Positions 9,009-17,007 of a stretch of DNA of 64,000 nucleotides are shown here, piece by piece; position 1 is the first letter of the stretch, and each line of letters begins with the position of its first letter. The position numbers and the translations under genes are program-made. The notes under the pieces were generated by a model, which was not told the origin of the DNA, made no database searches, and saw only the letters and a list, made by a program, of their open reading frames with translations. Source of the stretch: Bacteroidota bacterium (lineage in GTDB: Bacteria > Bacteroidota > Bacteroidia > Bacteroidales > FEN-979). The stretch lies in NCBI GenBank assembly GCA_026391805.1, contig JAPLDJ010000005.1, forward strand, positions 42,743 through 106,742, given 5' to 3'.

Positions 9009-10427
9009 ATGACAGATAAAATATTTGAGTGTATCGAGATCCTCGACGCCGGGGCGGAAGGGAAAGCCATTGCAAGGATCGACGGGCTGGTGGTCTTTGT
9101 TCCGTTTGTCGTGCCGGGGGATGTTGTGGACATCCAGCTTGTCAAAAAGAAGAAATCCTATCTTGAGGGAAAGGCTGTCAGGATCCATAAATATTCTGAA
9201 AAGAGAATTGAACCCTTCTGCGAACATTTCGGAACCTGCGGCGGGTGCCGCTGGCAGAACATGAACTATTCCGAACAGCTCGGCTACAAGCAGAAGCAAG
9301 TCAAAGACAGCATCGAGCGGATCGGTAAAATTGAAAACGCGGTCATCCACCCTATCCTGCCATCCCATGACAGTCAATACTACCGAAACAAGCTTGAATA
9401 CACCTTTTCCAACCACCGCTGGCTGACCCGCACAGACCAAACCGGTGCTGAGCGGATCCCCGAAAAGGAGATGAATGCACTGGGGTTTCACATCCCGCTG
9501 ATGTTCGACAAGGTCCTCGACATCAACCACTGCTACCTTCAGCCGGATCCTTCCAATGCCATCCGGCTCGAAGCCAGGCGGTATGCGCTGGAGCATGATC
9601 TTACCTTTTATGATGTAAGGAAATGGACGGGTTTTCTCCGCAACCTTCTGATCCGTACCTCCCTGACCGGGGAGGTGATGGTTATTTTCGTCTTTACCAC
9701 TGACGCAAAAATGGAGATCGTTCCTTTCCTTGATCACATGCAGGAGTGCTTCCCTTCCATCACATCACTCTGGTATGTGATCAACGGGAAAAAGAATGAT
9801 GTGATCAGCGATCTGCCCTTCCACCATTATAAGGGGTTGCCCTGGATTGCGGAAAAAATGACGGATTTCAGGGGCGACAGGGAGATTGAATTTCATATTG
9901 GTCCCTCATCGTTCTTCCAGACGAATACCCGGCAGGCTTTTCTTCTGTACCGCAAGGCCGCGGAATTCGCCGGTTTTACGGGCAATGAAACGGTTTACGA
10001 TCTCTATTCAGGCATTGGCACCATTGCCAGTTATATTGCCACATCCGTCAAGCGCGTGGTCGGGATCGAATCGGTACCTCCTGCCGTTGAAGATGCAAAG
10101 GAGAATGCAGGACGGAACGGGCTTACGAATACCTCATTTTTTCCCGGCGAAGCCGAAAAAATTCTTAACCCTGATTTCTTCAAAGAACATGGTGCACCTG
10201 AAATTATCATCACCGATCCTCCCCGCGCGGGAATGCACGAGAAGGTCGTAAAGGCAATCCTCCATGCCGCCCCGGAAAAGGTCGTGTATGTAAGCTGCAA
10301 TCCTGCAACCCAGGCCAGGGACATCGCACTCATGAAGGATCAGTATGACCTTGCAGCATGCCAGCCGGTGGATATGTTCCCGCATACCCAGCATGTGGAA
10401 AACATTGCTTTGCTGGTCAGGAAGTAA
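9009..10427 (+). CDS. rlmD: 23S rRNA (uracil-1939-C5)-methyltransferase RlmD-like
   Basis: 472 residues. An N-terminal TRAM domain (EGKAIARIDGLVVFVPFVVPGD) is followed by the iron-sulphur motif CEHFGTCGGC and a later Cys. The C-terminal methyltransferase has the SAM motif YDLYSGIGTIA, the DPPRAGMHEKV motif and the catalytic-Cys motif VYVSCNPATQARD. This is the RumA/RlmD/TrmA architecture; RlmD versus RlmC cannot be settled by eye. The start at 9009 sits just after a TACTTTTA stretch. The 3' end overlaps convergent aroK by 11 bases. Confidence 0.9.
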   Translation: MTDKIFECIEILDAGAEGKAIARIDGLVVFVPFVVPGDVVDIQLVKKKKSYLEGKAVRIHKYSEKRIEPFCEHFGTCGGCRWQNMNYSEQLGYKQKQVKDSIERIGKIENAVIHPILPSHDSQYYRNKLEYTFSNHRWLTRTDQTGAERIPEKEMNALGFHIPLMFDKVLDINHCYLQPDPSNAIRLEARRYALEHDLTFYDVRKWTGFLRNLLIRTSLTGEVMVIFVFTTDAKMEIVPFLDHMQECFPSITSLWYVINGKKNDVISDLPFHHYKGLPWIAEKMTDFRGDREIEFHIGPSSFFQTNTRQAFLLYRKAAEFAGFTGNETVYDLYSGIGTIASYIATSVKRVVGIESVPPAVEDAKENAGRNGLTNTSFFPGEAEKILNPDFFKEHGAPEIIITDPPRAGMHEKVVKAILHAAPEKVVYVSCNPATQARDIALMKDQYDLAACQPVDMFPHTQHVENIALLVRK

Positions 10428-10944
10428 ACGATCCGTCTGAAATGGCACGGATCAGGTTCGCAACCGGTTCCAGGTCGTTCACCGGCGCCTCAATGATACG
10501 ATCGGCCTGCAGGTAATAGAATTCCCTCTCTTCCAGTTGAGTTTTGATATAAGCTTCAAGTTCATCCGGGGGAATATCTTTCAATAGCGGCCGCTGGCGT
10601 TTGATCTGTTTCAGCCTTTCTGCAAGGTCATGCACACCCATCCGGATGTAGATGCTGCGCCCGTTATCCTTAATGAACCTGATGTTTTCATCATAACACG
10701 GCGTTCCCCCGCCGGTGGCGATGATCGTACCGTCGAGATCCTTTGTTTCAAGCAACAGCGTGTGCTCCAGCTGCCGGAAAACAGGTTCTCCGTATTTCTC
10801 AAAAAAGTCGAGGATCCCGATCCGGTAACGCTCTTCGAAAACCTCATCCAGGTCAATGAACGAAAGGCCTGTCAGTTCAGATAATTCCTTTCCCAAACGC
10901 GATTTTCCCGATGCCATGTATCCTATGAGGTAGATCTTTGTCAT
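10417..10944 (-). CDS. aroK: Shikimate kinase
   Basis: 175 residues, normal for AroK. Walker A is GYMASGKSRLGKEL, the shikimate-binding DLDEVFEERY follows, then ATGGGTPCY with the conserved GGG loop and the lid Arg region RQRPLLKD. It phosphorylates shikimate at O3 in the route to chorismate, which here also supplies MqnA. Its stop lies inside the 3' end of the convergent rlmD gene. Confidence 0.93.
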   Translation of the reverse strand: MTKIYLIGYMASGKSRLGKELSELTGLSFIDLDEVFEERYRIGILDFFEKYGEPVFRQLEHTLLLETKDLDGTIIATGGGTPCYDENIRFIKDNGRSIYIRMGVHDLAERLKQIKRQRPLLKDIPPDELEAYIKTQLEEREFYYLQADRIIEAPVNDLEPVANLIRAISDGSFTS

Positions 10945-11058
10945 TGAAGGATCAGAAAAAGCCTTAAAAAAACAGGATGCCGGGACCCGGCAGTCAGATT
11001 TCCGGCGAAGTTAGTTATAAACGGGATGATCCGATTTTTTTCCGGTTAGATTTTTTCT

Positions 11059-11066
11059 TACTTTTG
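11059..11066 (+). promoter_or_regulatory. Bacteroidota -7 promoter element (TACTTTTG)
   Basis: TACTTTTG lies 24 bases before the ATG at 11091 and supports that start over an earlier in-frame one at 10977, which would lie upstream of this promoter. Confidence 0.6.
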
Positions 11067-11090
11067 CACCCTTATTCTTCAGAATTCTGT

Positions 11091-11558
11091 ATGAAAAACT
11101 TTTTGGCTGTCAGCATAATCCTTTGTTGCCTGGTTGGTATGATTTCCTTCTCCGGATGCAACAGGAGCAAGGTGACATCGGACGTGATCGAAAATCCAAA
11201 CACAGCCAGCGGGAAGGGAGATCTCTCCCAGCTTCCGGCCTTTAAATTCGAAGCCGAATCACATGACTTCGGCAAGATCATCCAGGGCGAATCGGTTTCC
11301 TTTCAATTCCGGTTTAAAAACACCGGCAAATCCGACCTGATCATTTCCGACGTCAGCACCTCCTGCGGGTGTACGGTCCCCTCCTTCCCGAAAACCCCGA
11401 TCCGGCCGGGACAGGGAGATGCCATCAAGGTTTCATTCAACAGCGCAGGGAAAAAAGGATTCCAGAATAAAAGCATTGTTATTGTCGCCAACACACAGCC
11501 CAATACCACCATCCTCAAGATCAAAGCCGAGGTGATGATGTCGGGCACAGCAAAATAG
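11091..11558 (+). CDS. DUF1573 lipoprotein
   Basis: 155 residues from the ATG at 11091, where a lipoprotein signal begins (MKNFLAVSIILCCLVGMISF with lipobox FSGC). The mature part is one DUF1573 domain, with HDFGKIIQGESVSFQFRFKNTG, the diagnostic SCGCTVPSFPKTPIRPGQ and VKFN-like strands, an Ig/ASPM-like beta-sandwich widespread in Bacteroidota envelopes. Role unknown. It heads a run with yajC, a ybbR-like gene and coaE, an order often seen in this phylum. Confidence 0.88.
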   Translation: MKNFLAVSIILCCLVGMISFSGCNRSKVTSDVIENPNTASGKGDLSQLPAFKFEAESHDFGKIIQGESVSFQFRFKNTGKSDLIISDVSTSCGCTVPSFPKTPIRPGQGDAIKVSFNSAGKKGFQNKSIVIVANTQPNTTILKIKAEVMMSGTAK

Positions 11559-11559
11559 A

Positions 11560-11592
11560 AATTATCAATTATCAATTATCAATTATCAATTA
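11560..11592. repeat. Tandem AATTATC repeat
   Basis: Four consecutive copies of a CAATTAT-type heptamer/octamer fill the gap between the DUF1573 and yajC genes. A relative (CAATTGATAATTGACAATTT) lies between the two TPM genes at about 47847-47880. Confidence 0.6.
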
Positions 11593-11603
11593 ACATCCAA
11601 AAC

Positions 11604-11936
11604 ATGAACCTCTTAAGCATTTTTTTAATGGCATCGCCGTCAGGCACCGGTACAGGCAGTTCCAGTTCCTGGTATTCGTTTCTACCGCTGATCCTTATCG
11701 TTATCGTATTTTACCTTTTCTTTATCCGTCCTCAGATGAAACGGTCGAAAGATCAGAAAAAATTCAGGGAATCACTTGAAAAAGGACAGAAGGTCATCAC
11801 CATTGGCGGCATCCACGGACGGATCGTCGAAATCCAGGAAACGACCGTCACGATCGAGGTTGAAGGACAGGTGAGGCTGCGCGTCGAAAAATCAGCCATT
11901 GCCATCGACAATTCACAAACCATCGAGAACAAATAA
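11604..11936 (+). CDS. yajC: Sec translocase accessory subunit YajC
   Basis: 110 residues. A short Gly/Ser-rich periplasmic start is followed by one membrane segment (FLPLILIVIVFYLFFIRP) and the hallmark RPQMKRSKDQKKFRESLEKGQKVITIGGIHGRIVEI. YajC associates with SecDF, which is encoded at 34282 as a fusion. Typical size for the family. Confidence 0.93.
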   Translation: MNLLSIFLMASPSGTGTGSSSSWYSFLPLILIVIVFYLFFIRPQMKRSKDQKKFRESLEKGQKVITIGGIHGRIVEIQETTVTIEVEGQVRLRVEKSAIAIDNSQTIENK

Positions 11937-11963
11937 GATCAGTGTTCTCTAATCCGATCTGAT

Positions 11964-12548
11964 TTGGAACCTGAATTTATAGATTTTATCAGGAATGCAA
12001 GGAAAAGAAAAGTTGAAAAATTCCGGAATCAGCTTTCCGTTCTCCTGATATGCCTTGTTATTTCTGTGTTTTTATGGATCCTAGTCCATTTGTCAAAGGA
12101 ATATTATTATACCACTGAATACCGGCTGAATTATACCCAGGTCCCATGGAACATGAAGCTGATCAGCAGTTCAGACAGTGTTCTCGTGCTGACGATCCGC
12201 ATCCAGGGGTACGAATTCTTTTCCGAACAGTTTTTCCGTCATAAAAAGCGCGAATGCGATGTCAGCCTGCGCGGGCTTAAGGTGAAATACGACGAAGATG
12301 AAGCGCAGGGATACATGCTGACAAGGGGCATTGCACGGAACATTGCCGAGCAGGCTTCCTACCCGCTGGAGGTCTATTCAACAGCTCCGGATACCATTTT
12401 CTTCACCTTTGAGCGGAAATCACTGAAACGGATGGTGACGGTCAAACCCGGGAACCTTTTGGGAAACAAGGTCAGCCCTGATACGATCCTCCCCGACAGT
12501 ATCAAGGTAAAAGATAAGCTCGAGACCAGAAGGAAAGAAAAAAAATAG
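11964..12548 (+). CDS. YbbR/CdaR-like membrane protein
   Basis: 194 residues starting at a TTG; the only upstream in-frame codons before the yajC stop offer no ATG or GTG. One membrane helix (LSVLLICLVISVFLWILVHL) anchors an extracytoplasmic region. VPWNMKLISSSDSVLVLTIRIQGY is the kind of strand seen in YbbR-like domains. Its position between yajC and coaE is the usual place of the YbbR-like protein in Bacteroidota. It appears short, probably holding one full and one partial repeat. CdaR regulates diadenylate cyclase in Firmicutes; no such role is shown here. Confidence 0.65.
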   Translation: MEPEFIDFIRNARKRKVEKFRNQLSVLLICLVISVFLWILVHLSKEYYYTTEYRLNYTQVPWNMKLISSSDSVLVLTIRIQGYEFFSEQFFRHKKRECDVSLRGLKVKYDEDEAQGYMLTRGIARNIAEQASYPLEVYSTAPDTIFFTFERKSLKRMVTVKPGNLLGNKVSPDTILPDSIKVKDKLETRRKEKK

Positions 12549-12564
12549 GGAAAAGCGTTTAACC

Positions 12565-13155
12565 ATGCTGAAAGTCGGACTCACCGGGAACATTGGCAGC
12601 GGGAAAAGCATCATCGCGGAGATATTCTCCTCGCTTGGCGTACCCATTTACCATGCCGACCGGGAATCCTGGCAGTTCCTGTTTGATGAATCCGTCAAAA
12701 ACAAAATCCAAAGCAGTTTCGGAGATCAGGTCTTCAATCCCGATAACCTGATTGACCGGAAGAAGCTTGGGTCGGTCGTTTTCAGCGACCCTGAAGCGCT
12801 GAACACCCTCAATGGGATCCTTCATCCGCTCGTCATAAAACATTTCAGCGAATGGTGCATAGAATATTCATTCTCCCCATACATCATTAATGAAGCTGCG
12901 ATTATTTTTGAAAGCGGCATAGCAAATCTCTTCGACAAGATCATCCATGTTTCCTGCCCAAAAGAAATTGCCATCGGACGCGTCATGAAAAGGGACGGCG
13001 TTGATGGCAATTCCGTTATTGACCGGATGCGTTTTCAGATGGAGGATGCCGTTAAGGCGGACCTGGCTGATTTCGTGATCCTGAACAGCGGATCAGAAAT
13101 GGTGATCCCGCAGGTTCTCGACATCCACGAAAGACTGTCAGAGATTAGCGTGTAG
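12565..13155 (+). CDS. coaE: Dephospho-CoA kinase
   Basis: 196 residues. The opening MLKVGLTGNIGSGKS is the CoaE P-loop, followed by HADRESW at the acceptor site, LGSVVFSDPEALNTLNGILHPLV and an INEAAIIFESG segment at the CoA-binding helix. It catalyses the last step of CoA synthesis. The 3' end overlaps the convergent TonB-receptor gene by 18 bases. Confidence 0.95.
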   Translation: MLKVGLTGNIGSGKSIIAEIFSSLGVPIYHADRESWQFLFDESVKNKIQSSFGDQVFNPDNLIDRKKLGSVVFSDPEALNTLNGILHPLVIKHFSEWCIEYSFSPYIINEAAIIFESGIANLFDKIIHVSCPKEIAIGRVMKRDGVDGNSVIDRMRFQMEDAVKADLADFVILNSGSEMVIPQVLDIHERLSEISV

Positions 13156-15555
13156 CGCAACGATCAGGTTGCGGCCCGGGCTGCTGATCCCGGAAGCAAA
13201 TTTCCGGTAATTTTCATCCAGGATGTTTTCCATTCCGAGTTCTATGTTCAGGTAATGTGCGACCTGGTAACTCAGTTTAAGGTTCAGCGTGTACCACGAA
13301 GGCATGCCGTAAGCCGTTGCATACTGTTCATTGTCTTCGCCGCTGTTGCTGTACTGGCTGATCCGTTTCCAGCCGTTGTACATCACATAGAAATCACCCT
13401 TGAATTTTTTCATTTCCAGCCGGAATGAGGTCATTCCATAGACAGGCGGAATGTGATCCAGCGGCAGGCCGTCGGTTTCATTATAGCCGTATGTATAGGT
13501 CAGGTTGCTCAGGATCGAGAACGAACGTGTGACCTGTGCAAGCAGATTTCCCTGCAGTCCGCAAACATAAGCATTACCTGCGTTTACGGGAGCCAGGCAC
13601 TGGTACATCCCATCAACCATATAAATGGAATCTTTTCCATTGTACTGTTTGGGAGCAATTACATGAGCATCACGCAGCCAGGTATAAAAAGCCGTGCCCT
13701 CGAGCCGTACCCTGCCAAGGATGGTCTTGGCAAGAGAGAGTTCAAGGTTATAAGCATATTCCGGCTTCAGATCCGGGTTGGGGAGTACGATGGTCTGCCC
13801 GGTCACCGCATTCAGTTTGGTCAGGTCATCAATGTTCGGTGCCCTGAAACCGGTGGATCCTACCAGTGAGAACTTCCAGTCGTGACCCGGTGTTGCAACA
13901 AGCCCGAGATATCCGTTCACAGCCGCATTCTTTTGCGTGATGGAAGGATCAAAAGGTATATCCATGATCTTTACCATCGTATCGGAGTAAACGGCGTTCA
14001 GCGTTACATAATTGAAGCGGATCCCCTGCGAGAAGGCAAGGACCTTGCTGATGTTCCAGTTGTTCGAAAGGTAAGCGGCCAGGTACATCATTTTTGCCTT
14101 GTCGTCAGGATAGCGGGTTGCACGGTCATATGTGACGTCCCCTGAATTAATGTTCTGATTGTGCGCTTCCGACACCACATTGTTGCTTTCAAACTCAAGT
14201 CCGTAGCGAAGGTTATCTTTGGCACAAAGCTTCTTGGCCAAATCGGCATTCAGCGAGATCACGCCGACGGTCTCAAGATTGTATTTTTTTATTGAATCGT
14301 TGAAATTGCGCTGTATCCTGTCTTCATGGATATTCTGATAACCGAGGATCACGGAAGCATGATCAAAGATCACAGCATTGAGATTGTATTCTGCCTTCAG
14401 CGATGTAAGTAATCTGGATTGCGGACCATAGTACCATTCGGCATATTTCATAGTGGTGTCATTCGACATCTCCGTGAGGCGGTCGTAGCGCGGTATGTCG
14501 CTGGAATTTGAATATTGCACATTTAATATATAGCGGCTTCTTTCGCCGGGACGAAACATTACCTTTCCAAGAACATTGTACTGCGAATAGGCCGACGACT
14601 TCTGGATCCAGGGTTTGCTGTTTGCCACCGTTGAATCCTTTCTGTTGAACCGTTCCGCATAGAACTGCCGCTCTCCGAATGTTCCGTAGGCCGGGTTGCG
14701 GACCTTTCCCTGCCGCAGATCATCAAAATCGCTGTAGGAGAAATTTGCCAGTACGGCCCATTTCTTCCATCCAAGGTTCAGGCTGATGCCGCCGGTTTTT
14801 TCGGTATTCGCCGAAGAGTAGCGGGCCAGCGCATTCGCATGAACTTCGGTTTTCCCTGTGGAGGAAAGCTTGGGATCAGCCGTGATGAAGTTGATCACGC
14901 CCCCGATGGCATCGCTCCCGTAAAGCGTGGAGCCGGGACCATATAGGATCTCGGTCGAAGCCAGGCCGAAAGGATCGACCGTAATGGCATTCTGAAGATG
15001 GCCTGCACGGTAGATCGCATTGTTCATACGGATCCCGTCGACCACCAGCAACACCTTGTTGGCTTCGAATCCCCGCAGAACAGGACTTCCTCCGCCAAGC
15101 TGGCTTTGCTGAACAAAGACCTCCCCCGATTGCTCAAGCATCAGGGCCGAAGTCTGCGGATTGTTGAAGGCAATCTCCTTTGAACTTATGGTTTCAATTT
15201 TATACGGCAGATCCGATTTCTTCTCCTCATCACGGTTGGCTGTATAAACAAACTCATCCAGCTTGATGATGTTTTCGGTCAGGTAGATCTTATTATTCGA
15301 GGGAATGTGCGGTTTTGCCGTTCTGAAGGTCTGGAAGGCAACGTGCGTGAATATGATGGAATCGCCTGTTGCGAAGCCTGAAAGGTCGGCGATACCCTGG
15401 TTATCGGTGGTCACCATGACGGATTTGCCGGGGTTCGTGATGTTCACCTGGCTGATGGGCTGCAGGTCGGATTTATCAAGCACAGTAATTTTCTGTGCGT
15501 TCAAAGCAAATGAAAGAAGGAAAAATGAAATAATGGAAAATATTTGTTTTTTCAT
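13138..15555 (-). CDS. TonB-dependent outer-membrane receptor with N-terminal carboxypeptidase-like domain
   Basis: 805 residues from the ATG at 15555, where the signal peptide begins (MKKQIFSIISFFLLSFALNA); an earlier start would add 17 residues before it. Order: a carboxypeptidase-regulatory-like domain (about 22-95), a plug with LRGFEANKVLLVVDGIRMNN and GPGSTLYGSDAIGGVINFI, and a 22-strand barrel ending GRNLIVALHANL. The GSDAIGG plug and single, SusD-less context suggest uptake of metal chelates or cobalamin rather than glycans. Its 3' end overlaps coaE. A small membrane-protein gene lies 81 bases upstream on the same strand. Confidence 0.93.
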   Translation of the reverse strand: MKKQIFSIISFFLLSFALNAQKITVLDKSDLQPISQVNITNPGKSVMVTTDNQGIADLSGFATGDSIIFTHVAFQTFRTAKPHIPSNNKIYLTENIIKLDEFVYTANRDEEKKSDLPYKIETISSKEIAFNNPQTSALMLEQSGEVFVQQSQLGGGSPVLRGFEANKVLLVVDGIRMNNAIYRAGHLQNAITVDPFGLASTEILYGPGSTLYGSDAIGGVINFITADPKLSSTGKTEVHANALARYSSANTEKTGGISLNLGWKKWAVLANFSYSDFDDLRQGKVRNPAYGTFGERQFYAERFNRKDSTVANSKPWIQKSSAYSQYNVLGKVMFRPGERSRYILNVQYSNSSDIPRYDRLTEMSNDTTMKYAEWYYGPQSRLLTSLKAEYNLNAVIFDHASVILGYQNIHEDRIQRNFNDSIKKYNLETVGVISLNADLAKKLCAKDNLRYGLEFESNNVVSEAHNQNINSGDVTYDRATRYPDDKAKMMYLAAYLSNNWNISKVLAFSQGIRFNYVTLNAVYSDTMVKIMDIPFDPSITQKNAAVNGYLGLVATPGHDWKFSLVGSTGFRAPNIDDLTKLNAVTGQTIVLPNPDLKPEYAYNLELSLAKTILGRVRLEGTAFYTWLRDAHVIAPKQYNGKDSIYMVDGMYQCLAPVNAGNAYVCGLQGNLLAQVTRSFSILSNLTYTYGYNETDGLPLDHIPPVYGMTSFRLEMKKFKGDFYVMYNGWKRISQYSNSGEDNEQYATAYGMPSWYTLNLKLSYQVAHYLNIELGMENILDENYRKFASGISSPGRNLIVALHANL

Positions 15556-15636
15556 AATACGTACAATTATGATGATGAATAGCCCGCAGAACTGGTCCAC
15601 AGGCAAAAAAAACTCAAAACTATAATCGGGAATGTT

Positions 15637-16131
15637 TCAGGACCTTTCCGGGGGTGGCGTGATCAGGGAAGGGTTGTACGAATCAATCATATCCTTCAGG
15701 GCGGGATATTCAATTACAAAGGAAGGTGGCAGAAGAAGTTGATTTTCTGTTTCGGGTGAATGGAATTTCACAAAATCATTCAGCAACAGAGACACGAGTT
15801 TGTTACTGCCGGTTTTATGCATTCCGCTGATGATATCTTCTTCCTTTGTATCACGGATGCAGTAAAAATCAACATGATCCTTTTCTTGCACCTCGCTGAT
15901 CACATCGTACAGCCTGCCCTGGCAGGAAATTTCTTTTTTATCCTTTCGGATGACCAGGGCTGAAAGGTCTTTGCGGTCCACTGACAGGACCTCAACCCCT
16001 TTCTTTATTGCATGCTTTTCAATCATGCTACTGATCCTGTGACGGTGGACCTCAAGGATAAAATAGAGGGAGATGGAATTCAGAAGAAAGAAAAAACCAA
16101 GCAGAAACAGTACGACTTTTCTCACCCTCAA
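15637..16131 (-). CDS. Small membrane-anchored protein of unknown function
   Basis: 164 residues. One N-terminal membrane helix (VVLFLLGFFFLLNSISLYFIL) is followed by a charged extracytoplasmic region with no motif I recognise and a Pro-rich tail. It is read in the same direction as the TonB receptor, 81 bases upstream, and is probably its operon partner. It has its own -7 element at 16171-16178. Confidence 0.6.
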   Translation of the reverse strand: MRVRKVVLFLLGFFFLLNSISLYFILEVHRHRISSMIEKHAIKKGVEVLSVDRKDLSALVIRKDKKEISCQGRLYDVISEVQEKDHVDFYCIRDTKEEDIISGMHKTGSNKLVSLLLNDFVKFHSPETENQLLLPPSFVIEYPALKDMIDSYNPSLITPPPERS

Positions 16132-16170
16132 AAAATATATCGAAATATCTATCTATTTATTTAAAGGGTG

Positions 16171-16178
16171 CAAAGATA
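16171..16178 (-). promoter_or_regulatory. Bacteroidota -7 promoter element (TATCTTTG)
   Basis: TATCTTTG on the minus strand lies 40 bases before the ATG at 16131. Together with the element at 16218 it makes a divergent promoter region with mqnA. Confidence 0.5.
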
Positions 16179-16217
16179 AATGAATTTTTCTTTCATGAAC
16201 GCAAAAGGAAAATCTCC

Positions 16218-16225
16218 TATTTTTG
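16218..16225 (+). promoter_or_regulatory. Bacteroidota -7 promoter element (TATTTTTG)
   Basis: TATTTTTG lies 17 bases before the mqnA ATG. The nearest -33-like TTTC is at a spacing of 23, slightly long. Confidence 0.5.
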
Positions 16226-16242
16226 TATCCTATTCTTAGAAA

Positions 16243-16998
16243 ATGCATCCTGCGAGAATATCAGCCGTTTCCTATCTCAATACCATCCCGTTCGTCTATG
16301 GAATACAATCCTCAGGAAACTCAGGGGATTTTAATCTTTCCCTTGATGTTCCATCGCTCTGTGCAGAGAAACTCAGAGACCATGAGGTAGACATAGCACT
16401 TGTCCCGGCCGGCGCCATTCCGGAAATGAAGGATGCGAACATTATACCCGGGTATTGCATAGGGGCTGTCAGCAAGGTGAGGACTGTACTTTTGCTGAGC
16501 CGGAAGCCGCTGGAGGAGATCCGCACCATTCACCTTGATTTCGACTCCAAAACTTCGGTCAGACTGGTAAAGGTGCTTGCAAGTAAATTCTGGAAGATCA
16601 ATCCCGGCTGGGTAGAACTCGGGCAGGGCATGGCAGAGCATCCTGAAAGCATTGATTCTCTGGTTGCCATTGGTGACAAAACATTTGACCTGGTAAATAA
16701 TTTCCCGTATGTATATGATCTCGCCGAAGAATGGATCAGGTACACTGAATTACCTTTTGTATTTGCGGTCTGGATGGCACGGAAAGATGTCCCGGCAGAA
16801 GTGATCGACAAGCTGAATGCAGCGCTGGAATTCGGAATCACTCACCGGCAGGATGCGGTTGCGAATTTTCAGTCAAAGATCCCTGCCGGCATCGATGCGC
16901 TTGAATATCTTACTAAGAATATTTCTTTCGAACTCGACGCCCGGAAACAAAATGGTCTGGATCTTTTCCTTTCTTATCTCCAGGAAATGAATCTCTAG
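16243..16998 (+). CDS. mqnA: Chorismate dehydratase MqnA
   Basis: 251 residues. ISAVSYLNTIPFVYG at the start and the periplasmic-binding-protein-like fold (LVPAGAIPEM, SRKPLEEIRTIHLDFDSKTSVRLVKVL, FDLVNNFPYVYDLAEEWIRYTELPFVFAVW) are those of MqnA, which makes 3-enolpyruvyl-benzoate from chorismate, the first step of the futalosine route to menaquinone. No signal peptide, as expected for the cytosolic enzyme. Other mqn genes are not in the window. Convergent with yidC, with only 9 bases between the stops. Confidence 0.92.
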   Translation: MHPARISAVSYLNTIPFVYGIQSSGNSGDFNLSLDVPSLCAEKLRDHEVDIALVPAGAIPEMKDANIIPGYCIGAVSKVRTVLLLSRKPLEEIRTIHLDFDSKTSVRLVKVLASKFWKINPGWVELGQGMAEHPESIDSLVAIGDKTFDLVNNFPYVYDLAEEWIRYTELPFVFAVWMARKDVPAEVIDKLNAALEFGITHRQDAVANFQSKIPAGIDALEYLTKNISFELDARKQNGLDLFLSYLQEMNL

Positions 16999-17007
16999 AG
17001 CTTTGCG

